64,000 nt of DNA. Source: Chrysemys picta bellii. Lineage: Eukaryota > Chordata > Testudines > Emydidae. Of this stretch, positions 55,294 through 64,000 are shown one piece after another. The stretch is from the NCBI RefSeq assembly GCF_011386835.1, contig NC_088791.1, forward strand, positions 27,006,998 through 27,070,997, in the 5' to 3' direction. The translations under genes and the position numbers were made by a program. How positions within the stretch are numbered: position 1 is the first letter of the stretch; each line of letters opens with the position of its first letter. A model generated the notes under the pieces. That model was not told the origin of the DNA, ran no database searches, and saw only the letters and a program-made list of their open reading frames with translations.

Positions 55294-58095
55294 TTCCCTC
55301 CTCTCTTAAGAAACTTTCCAAATTAAAATAAACATTGTTGTTCTAACCACAGGAACAAATATGAAACAAGACACTATACTGTTGGCAGGAATATTACACT
55401 GAAAACACTGTAGATACTACGTAACATAGGCTTTAGCCCAGGCAGGTGGTCGTCTGAGTCTGACAGGCTGTCTCTCAAGCCCAGGTTCCAGTGCAATGTC
55501 TTGTTGTGTTGGTTCTACAGTGAAGTCATCCAATGCAGACTGGGTGTTGGCATAATCTCCTCTTGGTGCATAGGCAGGTGCAAGATAAGAAGCATTCCAT
55601 ACCCGCCCATCAGAAAGTCGATAGGTGTAAGGTCCCTTCTTCTCTATGATTTTAAGAGGAGCTGTGAATTTATGGTCCCCTTTGCGTAAGAGTCCAGGTT
55701 TTCGTATTCTAACAAAGGAACCACACTCAAACTTTGGTTCCGTAGCACCCCGCCGTTTGTCTGTGAAAGCCTTAGGCTTTGCTTGGTTCTGTTCAACTGT
55801 CTTTCTCTCAGCATTACTTAGTGTCCTTGAAGCAAATGCAACAGTCCTCTCCATGTTGTCCTCATGAAGTTGTGTGAGGACAGCCCCAAGTCCATAATCA
55901 GAAGCATCAGTAGTTACAATTGTGGGCAATGCGGGACTGAATAATGCAAGTACTGGACTATGTACAATCAAGTCTTTCACCCTTTCGAAACTAACTTATG
56001 CATCTGTTGTCCACACTAAGGTTGAACTTCTCTGTAGTAATTCTCGTAACAGTTCAATGACAGAAGCATAATTGGGAATGAATTTTGCATACCAAGAGGT
56101 AAGACCCAAGAAGGAACATAAGGTTTGCAAATCTGTTGGAGGAGGAGCATTTGAAATTGCCAGGATATGATCTGGATCAGGTTTTAGTCCAGCCTGTGAA
56201 ATTATATGCCCCAGAAAGGAGAGTTCAGTTTGTCTAAATTTGCACTTGGACCTATTGAGCTTGAGGCCTGCTTTGCTGATGCAGTTTAGTACAGATTGCA
56301 GGTTATTGTCATGCTCCTCAGTAGTATTTCCAAACACAATAATATCATCCAAATAGCACTGAACTCCATGTTGATTCTTCAGAATCAATGACATCATTTT
56401 TTGAAAGGCACTTGGGGTTGATGCGAGACCGTATGGAACACGTTTAAAACGAAATAGTCCCTCATGTGTAATAAATGCTGTGAGGTCTCTGCTATCTTCA
56501 TGCAACATAACCTGGTGGTATGCGCTCTGCAAATCAAGAGTAGAAAACATATTTGCTCCACGGAGTTCTGCAAATACTTCCTCTATGTGAGGAAGAGGAT
56601 GGCTGTCAATCCCAATAGCTTTATTTGGCTCCCTTAAGTCCACACAAAGGCGAATGTCTCCACCCTTCTTCTGTGTCACTACTATAGGTGAAACCCATTC
56701 CAAGGAGTTAATCTCTTCAATAATGTCCTTTTGAACAAGTTTTCTAAGTTCCTCTGAAACAGCTTCCCTGACTGAAAATGGTAAGCGCCGTAATTTCTGT
56801 CGTACAGGCAACACATTATTCCGCATTTTAACTTTATGCAGAAACCCATAAGCACGGCTGAGTTTCTCCTCAACCTGGAGTTGGGTCCCAGCTGAAACTG
56901 GTGTGTGTACCGCCAGAGTGCTTTGCTGAGGAAGATCAATTCGTCTATTAACTACCCTGAGATTTAAAGCAGCTAATAAATCTCTGCCAAGGATAGGAGT
57001 GCCTTTGTGAACAATGTAGAATTCCGCAATTACACAGCGATCACCAAAAGTAACTATTGCTGGCAAGCAGCCATGTACTGGAATATGGTTTTTCAAATAG
57101 CATACCAAGTGAAGTTTGGGTTCAGTAAGAGGCACATCTTTAAAGTAATGCAAATAGATGGAATCAGGTAGTATAGATACTGCTGAGCCAGTGTCCAACA
57201 TTAGCTGAATAGAGTGTGATTTGCCTGAGGGTATGGCAGAAACATTTACAGTGCACTTTATCTGTTCTGGAATATGTGCAGTAGTGATTTTGTCTACACT
57301 CAGCACAGTAACATCTGGTATTGTAACTGCATGCACCTGTTGATTGAACTGGCTACTGCGACATACTTTAGCAAAATGCCCAATCTTTTTGCAATGATTG
57401 CACTGAGCTACTTTTGCTGGACATCCTGTGTAGCTTGCAAGATGTTGTGGGGATCCACAGCGAAAGCATGCTTTTACTGTATTTTGCATTTGCTGATTCA
57501 GTGGCTTTTCATTAGTTTTCCTTTTGCAAATGTCTGTTTGCAGTGATAGTGAACTTTTCTGCAAAGGAGTCACAGCCTGGACTGGGCCTCCTGTACCCTG
57601 GCTCATTATTTTGACTTCAGCTGTAGCTGACTCAATCTGAGTAGCAATGGTTATTGCTTTTTCTAGTGTAAGTTGTGGTTCTAGAAGTAAGCGTTCTCTT
57701 ACATGAAGCATGGCTGTTTTCTCAATGAGCTGGTCTCTAATCATCTCATCTGCCATATTCCCAAAGTCACAAGTTACAATCAGACTCCTCAGGGAAGCCA
57801 TATACTGCATTATAGTCTCCCCTGGTTTCTGCTCACGCTGGCGAAATCTGTAGCGATTAGCTACTACATTCACTTTTGCCAAAAAAAGTTCTTTAATGCA
57901 GTGAGTGCAGTCTCATATTTATCATCTGCAAGGGGAAAAATGTAAAATATACACTGCCCTTCTGCTCCAAGACAGTGGATTAGCAGAGCACGCTTTCTTA
58001 CTTCAGAAATCTCCGTAGCACTGATTGCGAGCAGATAAGTCTCAAACATATGGATCCACGCAGTAAAAGCAATTGGAGGCTCACCTGGGCTTTGC

Positions 58096-59001
58096 TAGGG
58101 TTACCATACGTCCGGATTTTCCCGGACATGTCCGGCTTTTGGGGGCTCAAATCCCCGTCCGGGGGGAAATCCCCCAAAGCCGGGCATGTCCGGGAAAATC
58201 GGGAGGTCAGCCGGGCCGGCGGGGAGCCGGGGGAGCCGGGTCAGCCGGGCCCGCGGGGAGCCGGGCCGGCGGGGAGCCGGGTCAGCCGGGCCTGCGGGGA
58301 GCCGGTCAGCCGGGGAGCCAGGCCCGCGGGGAGCCGGTCAGCCGGGCCGGCGGGGAGCCGGGTCAGCCGGGCCGGCGGGGAGCTGGGTCAGCCGGGCCCG
58401 CGGGGAGCCGGGCCCGCGGGGAGCCGGGTCAGCCGGGCCCGCGGGGAGCCGGTCAGCCGGGCCGGCGGGGAGCCGGGCCGGCGGGGAGCCGGGTCAGCCG
58501 GGCCGGCGGGGAGCCGGGCCCGCGGGGAGCTGGGTCAGCCGGGCCCGCGGGGAGCCGGGCCCGCGGGGAGCCGGTCAGCCGGGCCCGCGGGGAGCCGGGC
58601 CCGCGGGGAGCCGGGCCCGCGGGGAGCCGGTCAGCCGGGCCCGCGGGGAGCTGGGCCGGCGGGGAGCCGGGCCCGCGGGGCCGGGAGCCGGGGGGTGCGC
58701 CGGGCCGCCGGGGGCCGGCAGTGCTGGGCGGGCCGGGGGTGGTCGGCCGGGGCCAGCACCCCAGGGCCCGAGCCGACCCAGGCTGGAGCCGCCGGGGGGC
58801 CAGCCTGGGCCGCGCCTCCTCCCCCCACACCCCCCTTACCTGCTTCAGGCTTCCCGCGAATCAAATATTCGTGGGAAGCAGGGGAGGGGGCGGAGACTTT
58901 GGGGAGGGGGCGGGGTTGGGTGGGGGTGTGGGCGGGGCTGGGGGCGGGGCCGGGGGCCGTGGAGTGTCCTCCATTTGGAGGCACAAAATATGGTAACCCT
59001 A
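58096..59001. mobile_element. TAGGGTTACCATA-family transposon inserted in gag
   Basis: The ends are TAGGGTTACCATACG and ATATGGTAACCCTA. GCTTTGC flanks both sides (58089-58095 and 59002-59008), a 7-bp perfect duplication. A subterminal hairpin lies at about 58111-58200, with TTTTCCCGGACATGTCCGG and CCGGGCATGTCCGGGAAAA in inverted order. The interior is a minisatellite (listed). Long Gly/Arg/Ala-rich open frames over it are repeat artefacts. Confidence 0.88.
58199..58690 (+). repeat. GC-rich minisatellite
   Basis: Roughly 25 units of GGGGAGCCGGGCCCGC (17-mers) alternate with GTCAGCCGGGCC-containing variants. CCCGCGGGG is itself palindromic and G-rich, so hairpins and quadruplexes are likely. 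It is open in all frames for more than 100 codons purely from composition. Confidence 0.9.
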
Positions 59002-59060
59002 GCTTTGCAGAAAGAGTGCAGGTGGGTTCAGAGGCAGAAGATCCATCCTCGTCGCCAAAA

Positions 59061-59264
59061 TGTTGTATCCACCAAGCAAAATATTAACAACTTGAACAGG
59101 ACTTTATTTGCAGTGGAAGTCTCTTTTCCAAGATGTAGCTGCACACACTGTAACTCTCCCAGCCTCCGCAACTTCTCCCCCCCCTTCCTGTTTCCTGTCC
59201 TTTCAGACTCCCAACAGCCAGTGCTCACAGTTCTAATAATCACATGCAGCATCTAAACACCACA
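59061..59264 (-). repeat. 5' LTR of the Gypsy-like element
   Basis: Homologous over its full length to 55089-55293 with about a dozen differences and one 1-nt gap in the CCCC run. On the minus strand it runs into TTTTGGCGACGAGG, the presumed primer-binding region. Confidence 0.92.
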
Positions 59265-59410
59265 CATTGCAGCCAGGTTCAGGTCTGTGTTGAACTTGTT
59301 TGGAAGCTGCAGAGGGACCTACCATAAGAGACACCACTAGCTGATCCTAGTCTGGAAACCTGCAAATTCCTATTTGCTGTTAATAGTCTGGAGTTAGCAC
59401 CCCAGTCTAA

Positions 59411-60418
59411 GGGTACGTCTATACTTACCTCCGGGTTCGGCGGTAAGCAATCGATCCCCGGAAGTGCTTGCCGTCGACGCCGGTACTCCTGCTCCGCGAG
59501 CAGGGCCGGCTCTAACTTTTTTTGCCGCCCCAAGCAGCAAAAAAAAGCGCCGCCCCTCCGTAACATCCTCTCCCACCGAGTGCCGTGCCGCTGAAACCTC
59601 CGCTGCTGAGCGCCGCCGAACAACTGCCGTCCCCCCCGCTGCGCTGCCGAACACCCCCACACACCCCGCCACGCTGCCAAACAACCGCCGCAGAACACCA
59701 CGCCGCCGAACAGCCCCCGCCCCCTGCCGAACACTCCCCGCGCCGCGCTGCTGAACGCCCCCCGGCGTGGAGCACCGCTGAACAGCTCCCGCCCCCCCGC
59801 CGCGCTGCCGAACACCCCTCGCCCCCCGCCGAGCGCCGCGCTGCCGAACACCCCCGCCCCCCGCGGAGTGCCACGCCGCCGAAACCCCCGCTAAGCGCCG
59901 CGCCACCGAACAGCCCCCGCCCTCCCGCCGCACTGCCAAACACCCCCCGCCCTGCTGCCGAACACTCCCGCCCCCCGTGGAGCGCCGCGGAACACCTCCA
60001 CCCCCCGCGCAGCGCTGCACTCCTGAAACCCCCCCAGCGCGGAGCACCACCAAACACCCCCCGTTGAGCGCCGCGCCACTGAACACCCCATGCCCCCCGT
60101 GGAGTGCCGCGCCGCCAAACACCCCCCGCCGAGCGCCGCGCTGCCGGAACCCCCCCCCCCGCCGCCGAGCACCGCATCGCGTTGCCCCCCGCCACCCCAA
60201 GATTGGCCGCCCCTTACCAGGTGCCGCCCCAAGCACGTGCTTGGTTGCCTGGTGCCTGGAACCAGCGCTGTCCGCGAGAGGAGTACGCGGAGTCAACGGG
60301 GGAGCCTGCCTGCCGCGTGTGGACCCGTGGTAAGTACCTTGTAGTTCGAACTAAGGTACTTCGACTTCAGCAAGTTGCGTATCTTAGTTCGAATTGGGGG
60401 GTTAGTGTGGACCAGCCC
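59411..60418. mobile_element. Harbinger-type MITE with TAA duplication, split by a hAT
   Basis: GGGTACGTCTATACTTACC on the left and TTAGTGTGGACCAGCCC on the right are flanked by TAA (59408-59410 and 60419-60421). Without the nested hAT the element is about 230 bp. GTACTTCGAC and TTCGAACTAAGGTAC are hairpin-forming text near the right end. Confidence 0.75.
59501..60270. mobile_element. 770-bp hAT inside the Harbinger, perfect 8-bp TSD
   Basis: It starts CAGGGCCGGCTCT and ends GGAACCAGCGCTG. TCCGCGAG occurs on both sides (59493-59500 and 60271-60278). The middle (59570-60165) is an irregular array of CCGCCGAGCGCCGCGCTGCC / GAACACCCCC units. Long frames on both strands (for example the Gly-rich minus-strand one) come from this array. 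Same TIR family as the 52.6-kb copy. Confidence 0.9.
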
Positions 60419-60421
60419 TAA

Positions 60422-61266
60422 GAGGCCAACCCTTGGTTGGACTACCCCAAGGGGCCTAAACAAGAACTCCTACTGTTTCACTTTGATGTTGCAGTTCAAC
60501 CTGACCAGGCTGGAGCCTCAGAGGGTCGAGTCATTTTCTGACTTGACCCCAACCCTTTCCCCCCCGAATATGAGTCAGTACCACTGCCACCACCTCCTGC
60601 ACATAGGCTTGGCTCTCCTCCTGCTGCCTGTGAGGTTGGTGTGGTGGAGGCTGCATGCAGCAGCAACTATGTGCCCTGCTCCTGCCCTCTGCTGCCCTGT
60701 GTGTGTGTGCTGCAGAGCGAGAGGCACTGTGACTCAGTGGCACACACACGCCACACCACATACAGCACAGCAAGGTGGCAGTGTGCAGCAGGAGTGGGGA
60801 GCACACCTGCCACCATGCTGACCCCACGGGCAGGAGGAGCAGAGCCAACCTGACCCTGCCTGAACCCAAAAGGGTCTGGTTGTTTCCTCACCCAGACCCA
60901 ACACTTGTAGTTGGGTCCCATCGGGTTTGGGTCAGGTTGCAGGACTCTAAGCCACACTTCCTTTCAGCCACTAAAATGATGTTGTGCCAATATTTGATAA
61001 AGCAGCTACTACTTTTTGATTGCACAATAACCCCAAGGGCCTGATCATCCTGCCAGAATTTCTATGCTTGAAAATAAATGTTTCTTGGTACTGATTTGTT
61101 GAGTGCCAACAGTGTGCTCAGCACTGAACAAATGAAAGCTGCACAAGAGTTTTCATTTGCTTATTGTCCTTCATTCATCTGACAAAGAGTGACTGTACTC
61201 TTTTTCTGATGGAACAGAAATTAATTCAGATACCTTTTGTCTGAATGGCTGTCCATTGTCATCAGC
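60422..61266. other. Non-coding; possible inverted-end repeat
   Basis: CAACCTGACC near 60495 and GGTCAGGTTG near 60932 form a 10-bp inverted pair around a mixed CA/CT-rich stretch, and could be the ends of another small DNA element, but no TSD was found. No gene. Confidence 0.4.
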
Positions 61267-61353
61267 AGGAACATTAGGGTTACCATATTTCCTCATTAAA
61301 AAAAGAGGACACTCCACGGGGCTCTGGCCCCGCCCCCTTCCCCGCCCCAACTC

Positions 61354-62086
61354 TGTTGACCGAAACAGGAGACAAAGGAAAAGTGGCCCAGATATTTCGG
61401 TCCTAGGTTCGTCCCCTACCCGTATCTATCACCGGAGGTTTGTGTAAAAGACTTCACAAATCAAGGTACAACGAGGTTTTATTTAAGGGAAGAATATGGC
61501 AAGGACCCCAAAGGTAAAATAAACAGGGCAAAATAACCAACAAGACAGGCTGTAACAATAGGGAACAGTACAAGTAGACTCACAAGATCACATTACCATT
61601 TCTAGCAGCCTTTTCCCTCTTAGTGTGGCGCAGCACAGCAGGTCACTGGATCCCCTGGATGGAAGTGGAGACCCGAAGCAGGGATGATCGAGCTTTTTCA
61701 GGTGAACTGATGAGTCCTACCCTCCCTCTACCCTTTTCCTGCGTCGTCGTGGGTGTAGTATGCGGATCTCCTAGATGATGTAGTGAGTGTGTGCAAGTGA
61801 GAAATTCCCTAATCAGAATAACCCATGTGGAGTGAATGGCCTACCCTTGATTGTCTGCTCTGCACTCTGCCACTCAGACGGGCAGCCCCGATCTGATCAG
61901 AACACCACCTTATATAGACTTCCAGTCACTGGGCAGATTATATGATTGACAGCTCTCTTATTCCCGCTGAAACCAGGAAAAGGGCGCCAAACTAGGATGG
62001 GGAAGGAGCAAGAAGGCTCACAAAGATGGACGCCTAGTTGTCCTTAAGAAGATCCAAGATGGCCACCAGATTATTTTGCCTCTACA
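61354..62086 (-). mobile_element. Solo LTR inside the TAGGG element, antisense
   Basis: The plus strand starts TGTTGACCGAAACAGG and ends TTTTGCCTCTACA. The flanks ACTC and ATTC are a 3-of-4 match, and the surrounding CCCCAACT/CCGCCCC text continues across. On the minus strand a TATA box TATATAAGG (near 61912) is followed by AATAAAACC (near 61480), in LTR order. Cytosine-rich flanks are those of the host element. Confidence 0.8.
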
Positions 62087-62175
62087 ATTCCGCCCCTTCC
62101 CCAAAGTCCCCGCCCCAACTCCGCCCCCTCCCCTGAGCGCCCTGCATTCCCCCTCCTCCCTCCCAGCCGCAAAAC

Positions 62176-62983
62176 AGTTAGGATGGGGGGAGGGTCTCAG
62201 GAGGGGGCAGTCAGGGGACAGGTAGGGGATAGGATCCTAGGGGGGCAGTTAGGATGGGGGGAAGGTCTCAGGAGGGGGCAGTCAGGGGACAAGGAGCAGG
62301 GAGGCTTAGGTAGGGGATGGAGTCCTGGGGGGCAGTTAGGTAGAGTTACCATACGTCCTGGCTTTTCCCCGGACATGTCCAGCTTTTTGGTCCTCAAATC
62401 CTGCTGCTGCTCCCCCTAGACTCCTCAGCTCTGTGTAGCTGAAGAGCCGAGCTGCCCGAGCGCTACCGGCTTCACGGTTTGCCAGGCAGCCTCCAGACCC
62501 TGCCTTCGGCCGGGCGCAGGGTCTGGGGGTCTGGGGGCTGCCTGGCAAACCGTGAAGCCGGTAGCGCTTGGGCAGCTCGGCTCTTCAGCTACACAGAGCT
62601 GAGGAGTCTAGGGGGAGCAGCAGCAGCCGCCACGGGGGAATCCACCTGCAGCTCGCAGCCTGCGGGAGCCACAAAGTAAGCAGGGGACTGAGGCAGGGAT
62701 GCCGGCAAAGCTATTTTCCCGGACATGTTCGGCTTTTTGGCAATTCCCCCCGGACGGGGATTTGAGGACCAAAAAGCTGGACATGTCCGGGGAAAAGCCA
62801 GGACGTATGGTAACCCTACTTAACTGCCCCCCAGGACTCCACCCCCTACCTAAGCCTCCCTGCTCCTTGTCCCCTGACTGCCCCCTCCTGAGACCTTCCC
62901 CCCATCCTAACTGACCCCCTAGGACTCTATCCCCTACCTGTCCCCTGACTGCCCCCTCCTGAGACCCTCCCCCCATCCTAACT
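62176..62983. repeat. ~0.8-kb near-perfect palindrome
   Basis: The left arm 62176-62503 and right arm 62516-62983 are reverse complements over nearly their whole length, around a 12-nt centre (62504-62515). The right arm has about 130 bp (about 62632-62757) with no counterpart in the left arm, so the left arm has lost it. The arms contain the TAGAGTTACC/GGTAACCCTA end, the CCGGACATGTCC hairpin and the GGGGGCAGTCAGGGGAC array. Corresponding peptides starting MGGGSQEGAVRGQ appear on both strands. Confidence 0.92.
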
Positions 62984-64000
62984 GGCCCCCTAGGACCCTA
63001 CCCCCTACCTGTCCCCTGACTGCCCCAACCCTTATCCACACCCCCACCCCCAGACAGACACCAGGGACTCCCACGCCCCATCCAACCACTCCCCACCCCC
63101 TGACAGCCCCCCCCCCGAACTCCTGACCCGTCTAAACCCCTCTGCTCCCTGTCCTCTGACTGCACCCTCCTGGGACCCCTGCTCCTAACAGCCCTCCAGA
63201 ACACCACCCCCAACCTAAGCCTCCCTGTTCCTTGTCCCCTAACTGCCCCCTCCTGAGACCCCCCCCACCCTAACTGACCCCCTAGGACCCTACCCCCTAC
63301 CTGTACCCTGACTGCCCAAAACCTTACACCCCCAACCCCCAGACAGCCCAACCCCGAACTCCCGACCCATCCAACCCTCCCCCTGCTCCCTGTCTCTTGA
63401 CTGCCCCCTCCAGAACCTCCCTGCCCCTTCTCCGACCCTGTGGCCCCCTTGCCGTGCTGCTCAGAACAGCGTGTCAGGCTCCACACGCAGCCCGACACTC
63501 TGCTGCGCTCCCCCACAGAGCGCATAGCCCGGTTCCCGCCCTCGCAGAGTGCTGCGGAGTGGCGCGCTGGGCAGGGGGAGGAGCTCCAGACTGCCGGAGG
63601 CCTGTTGCGAACGGCCGGCCGGCTGCGAATGCAGAGACGGGGAGGGAGGGAAAGAGAGGAGGGGAGTGATCTCAGCTGCAGGGGAGAGGAGGGGGAAGCG
63701 GAGGAGGGGCTCTCTCTGGCTGCCGGAGCCCCATGCAAGTGGCATCATCCAGCCAGCTGCCCTGTCAGCCACGCGCACTCTGCATGGGGGGGGAAGTCCA
63801 GACATTTACAAATTCCCCCCGGACGCTATTTTTAACTGAGAAAAGCCGGACATGTCCGGGGGAATCCAGACGAATGCTAACCCTAAGGAACATGCACATC
63901 ACTGGAAACACTGTTAGCATGACAGTCTTTGTTTTTTTTGGTAGGCCTCATAAAAACTATGCTGCCTTTAAGAATTTCCTGGTAGATTTTCCTTTTTAAA

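Larger units (their letters stand above)
55417..59046 (-). pseudogene. Gypsy-like gag-pol, disrupted
   Basis: Gag starts at the ATG at 59046, is interrupted after about 16 codons by the transposon at 58096-59001, resumes, and shifts frame at an A/T run (57881-57887). Then follow gag (YRFRQREQKPGETIMQYMAS), two zinc knuckles (CFRCGSPQHL..., CNHCKKIGHFAKVC), protease (LMLDTGSAVSIL), RT (DLREPNKAIG, SAYHQVMLHE, catalytic YLDDIIVF) and the start of RNase H (VTTDASDYGLGAVL). There is a TAA at about 55994. After RNase H residue block RTLSNAERKTVEQ the frame jumps to the end of the integrase region (FVRIRKPGLLRKGDHKF), so the rest of RNase H and the integrase core are deleted. Not functional. Confidence 0.9.
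55089..59264 (-). mobile_element. Gypsy-like LTR retrotransposon with both LTRs and TSD
   Basis: LTRs of about 205 bp at both ends are flanked by CATTG (55084-55088 and 59265-59269). On the minus strand the 5' LTR is followed by TTTTGGCGACGAGGATGG, a primer-binding-like and leader region. A polypurine tract, AAGAGAGGAGGGAA, lies directly before the 3' LTR (55294-55308). Gag, protease, RT and RNase H are in Ty3/Gypsy order. About a dozen mismatches between the LTRs (about 6%) mark it as moderately old. A TAGGG-family transposon sits in gag. Confidence 0.93.
61275..63885. mobile_element. 2.6-kb TAGGG-family transposon with two internal insertions
   Basis: TAGGGTTACCATATTTCC and GAATGCTAACCCTA are the ends, and AGGAACAT is on both sides (61267-61274 and 63886-63893), a perfect 8-bp TSD. 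A solo LTR (61354-62086) and a palindromic copy of the same family (62176-62983) lie inside. The right part (62990-63450) is an array of CCCCTGACTGCCCC-like units. Near the right end the CCGGACATGTCCGG hairpin is present. No transposase is seen. Confidence 0.85.

Noticed and set aside
58050..59256. Several 300-codon Gly/Pro/Arg/Ser-rich open frames.
   Set aside because: They follow a 17-mer minisatellite and are open on both strands; composition alone explains them.
59394..60296. Minus-strand 300-codon Gly/Arg-rich frame and plus-strand Pro-rich frames.
   Set aside because: They lie in the GC array inside a non-autonomous hAT with a perfect TSD; no domain.
1..64000. CRISPR arrays, bacterial operons, rRNA genes.
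   Set aside because: Repeats in the window are transposon ends, minisatellites or MITEs; no array of direct repeats with unique spacers, and no prokaryotic gene was seen.

Overview
The window is eukaryotic. It is a vertebrate, almost certainly sauropsid, intergenic region, and the repeat mix suggests a turtle. The evidence is CR1 LINEs with the ATTCTATG 3' tail, a DIRS tyrosine-recombinase retrotransposon, PIF/Harbinger, hAT and mariner elements, Penelope-like tails, a CR1/L3-tailed tRNA SINE, and several solo LTRs. No host gene is recognised with confidence. Two short stretches at 25.85-26.27 kb look exon-like and are listed as candidates. Element names come from protein motifs, termini and target-site duplications (TSDs) read by eye, not from a repeat library.

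Layout. 1-11 kb: the 3' half of a Penelope-like element with a hammerhead-like tail, an ERV-type solo LTR with TSD, a 1-kb GC-rich TAGGG/CCCTA element, a small hAT, and an antisense CR1-like fragment split by a solo LTR with a perfect 5-bp TSD. 11.0-22.4 kb: a nested block. A non-autonomous Harbinger with long inverted ends contains (a) a 6.2-kb, almost complete DIRS element on the minus strand (gag, RT-RNase H-methylase-like and tyrosine recombinase, inverted terminal repeats plus internal complementary region) and (b) a 4.2-kb autonomous-type Harbinger with a Myb/SANT-like gene and a DDE transposase. 22.4-32 kb: another solo LTR, a LINE reverse-transcriptase relic, the candidate exons, a second Penelope-type tail, MITEs, a hAT with a perfect 8-bp TSD and an 0.8-kb LTR. 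32.4-38.5 kb: a nearly full-length CR1 (esterase-type ORF1, endonuclease/RT ORF2), followed 1.2 kb later by an inverted 3' CR1 copy. 38.5-55 kb: old SINEs, solo LTRs, a hairpin-rich Harbinger MITE, a mariner MITE, hAT copies and a tRNA SINE. 55.1-59.3 kb: a Gypsy-like LTR retrotransposon with both LTRs, TSD, polypurine tract and gag-pol, damaged by an internal deletion and by a DNA transposon in gag. 59.4-63.9 kb: a Harbinger containing a hAT, then a 2.6-kb TAGGG/CCCTA element carrying a solo LTR and an 0.8-kb near-perfect palindrome.

The coding regions serve only the mobility of their own elements. The nesting and TSDs give a relative insertion order, and most ORFs are inactivated by single stops (several of the CGA-to-TGA type) or by indels in homopolymer runs.
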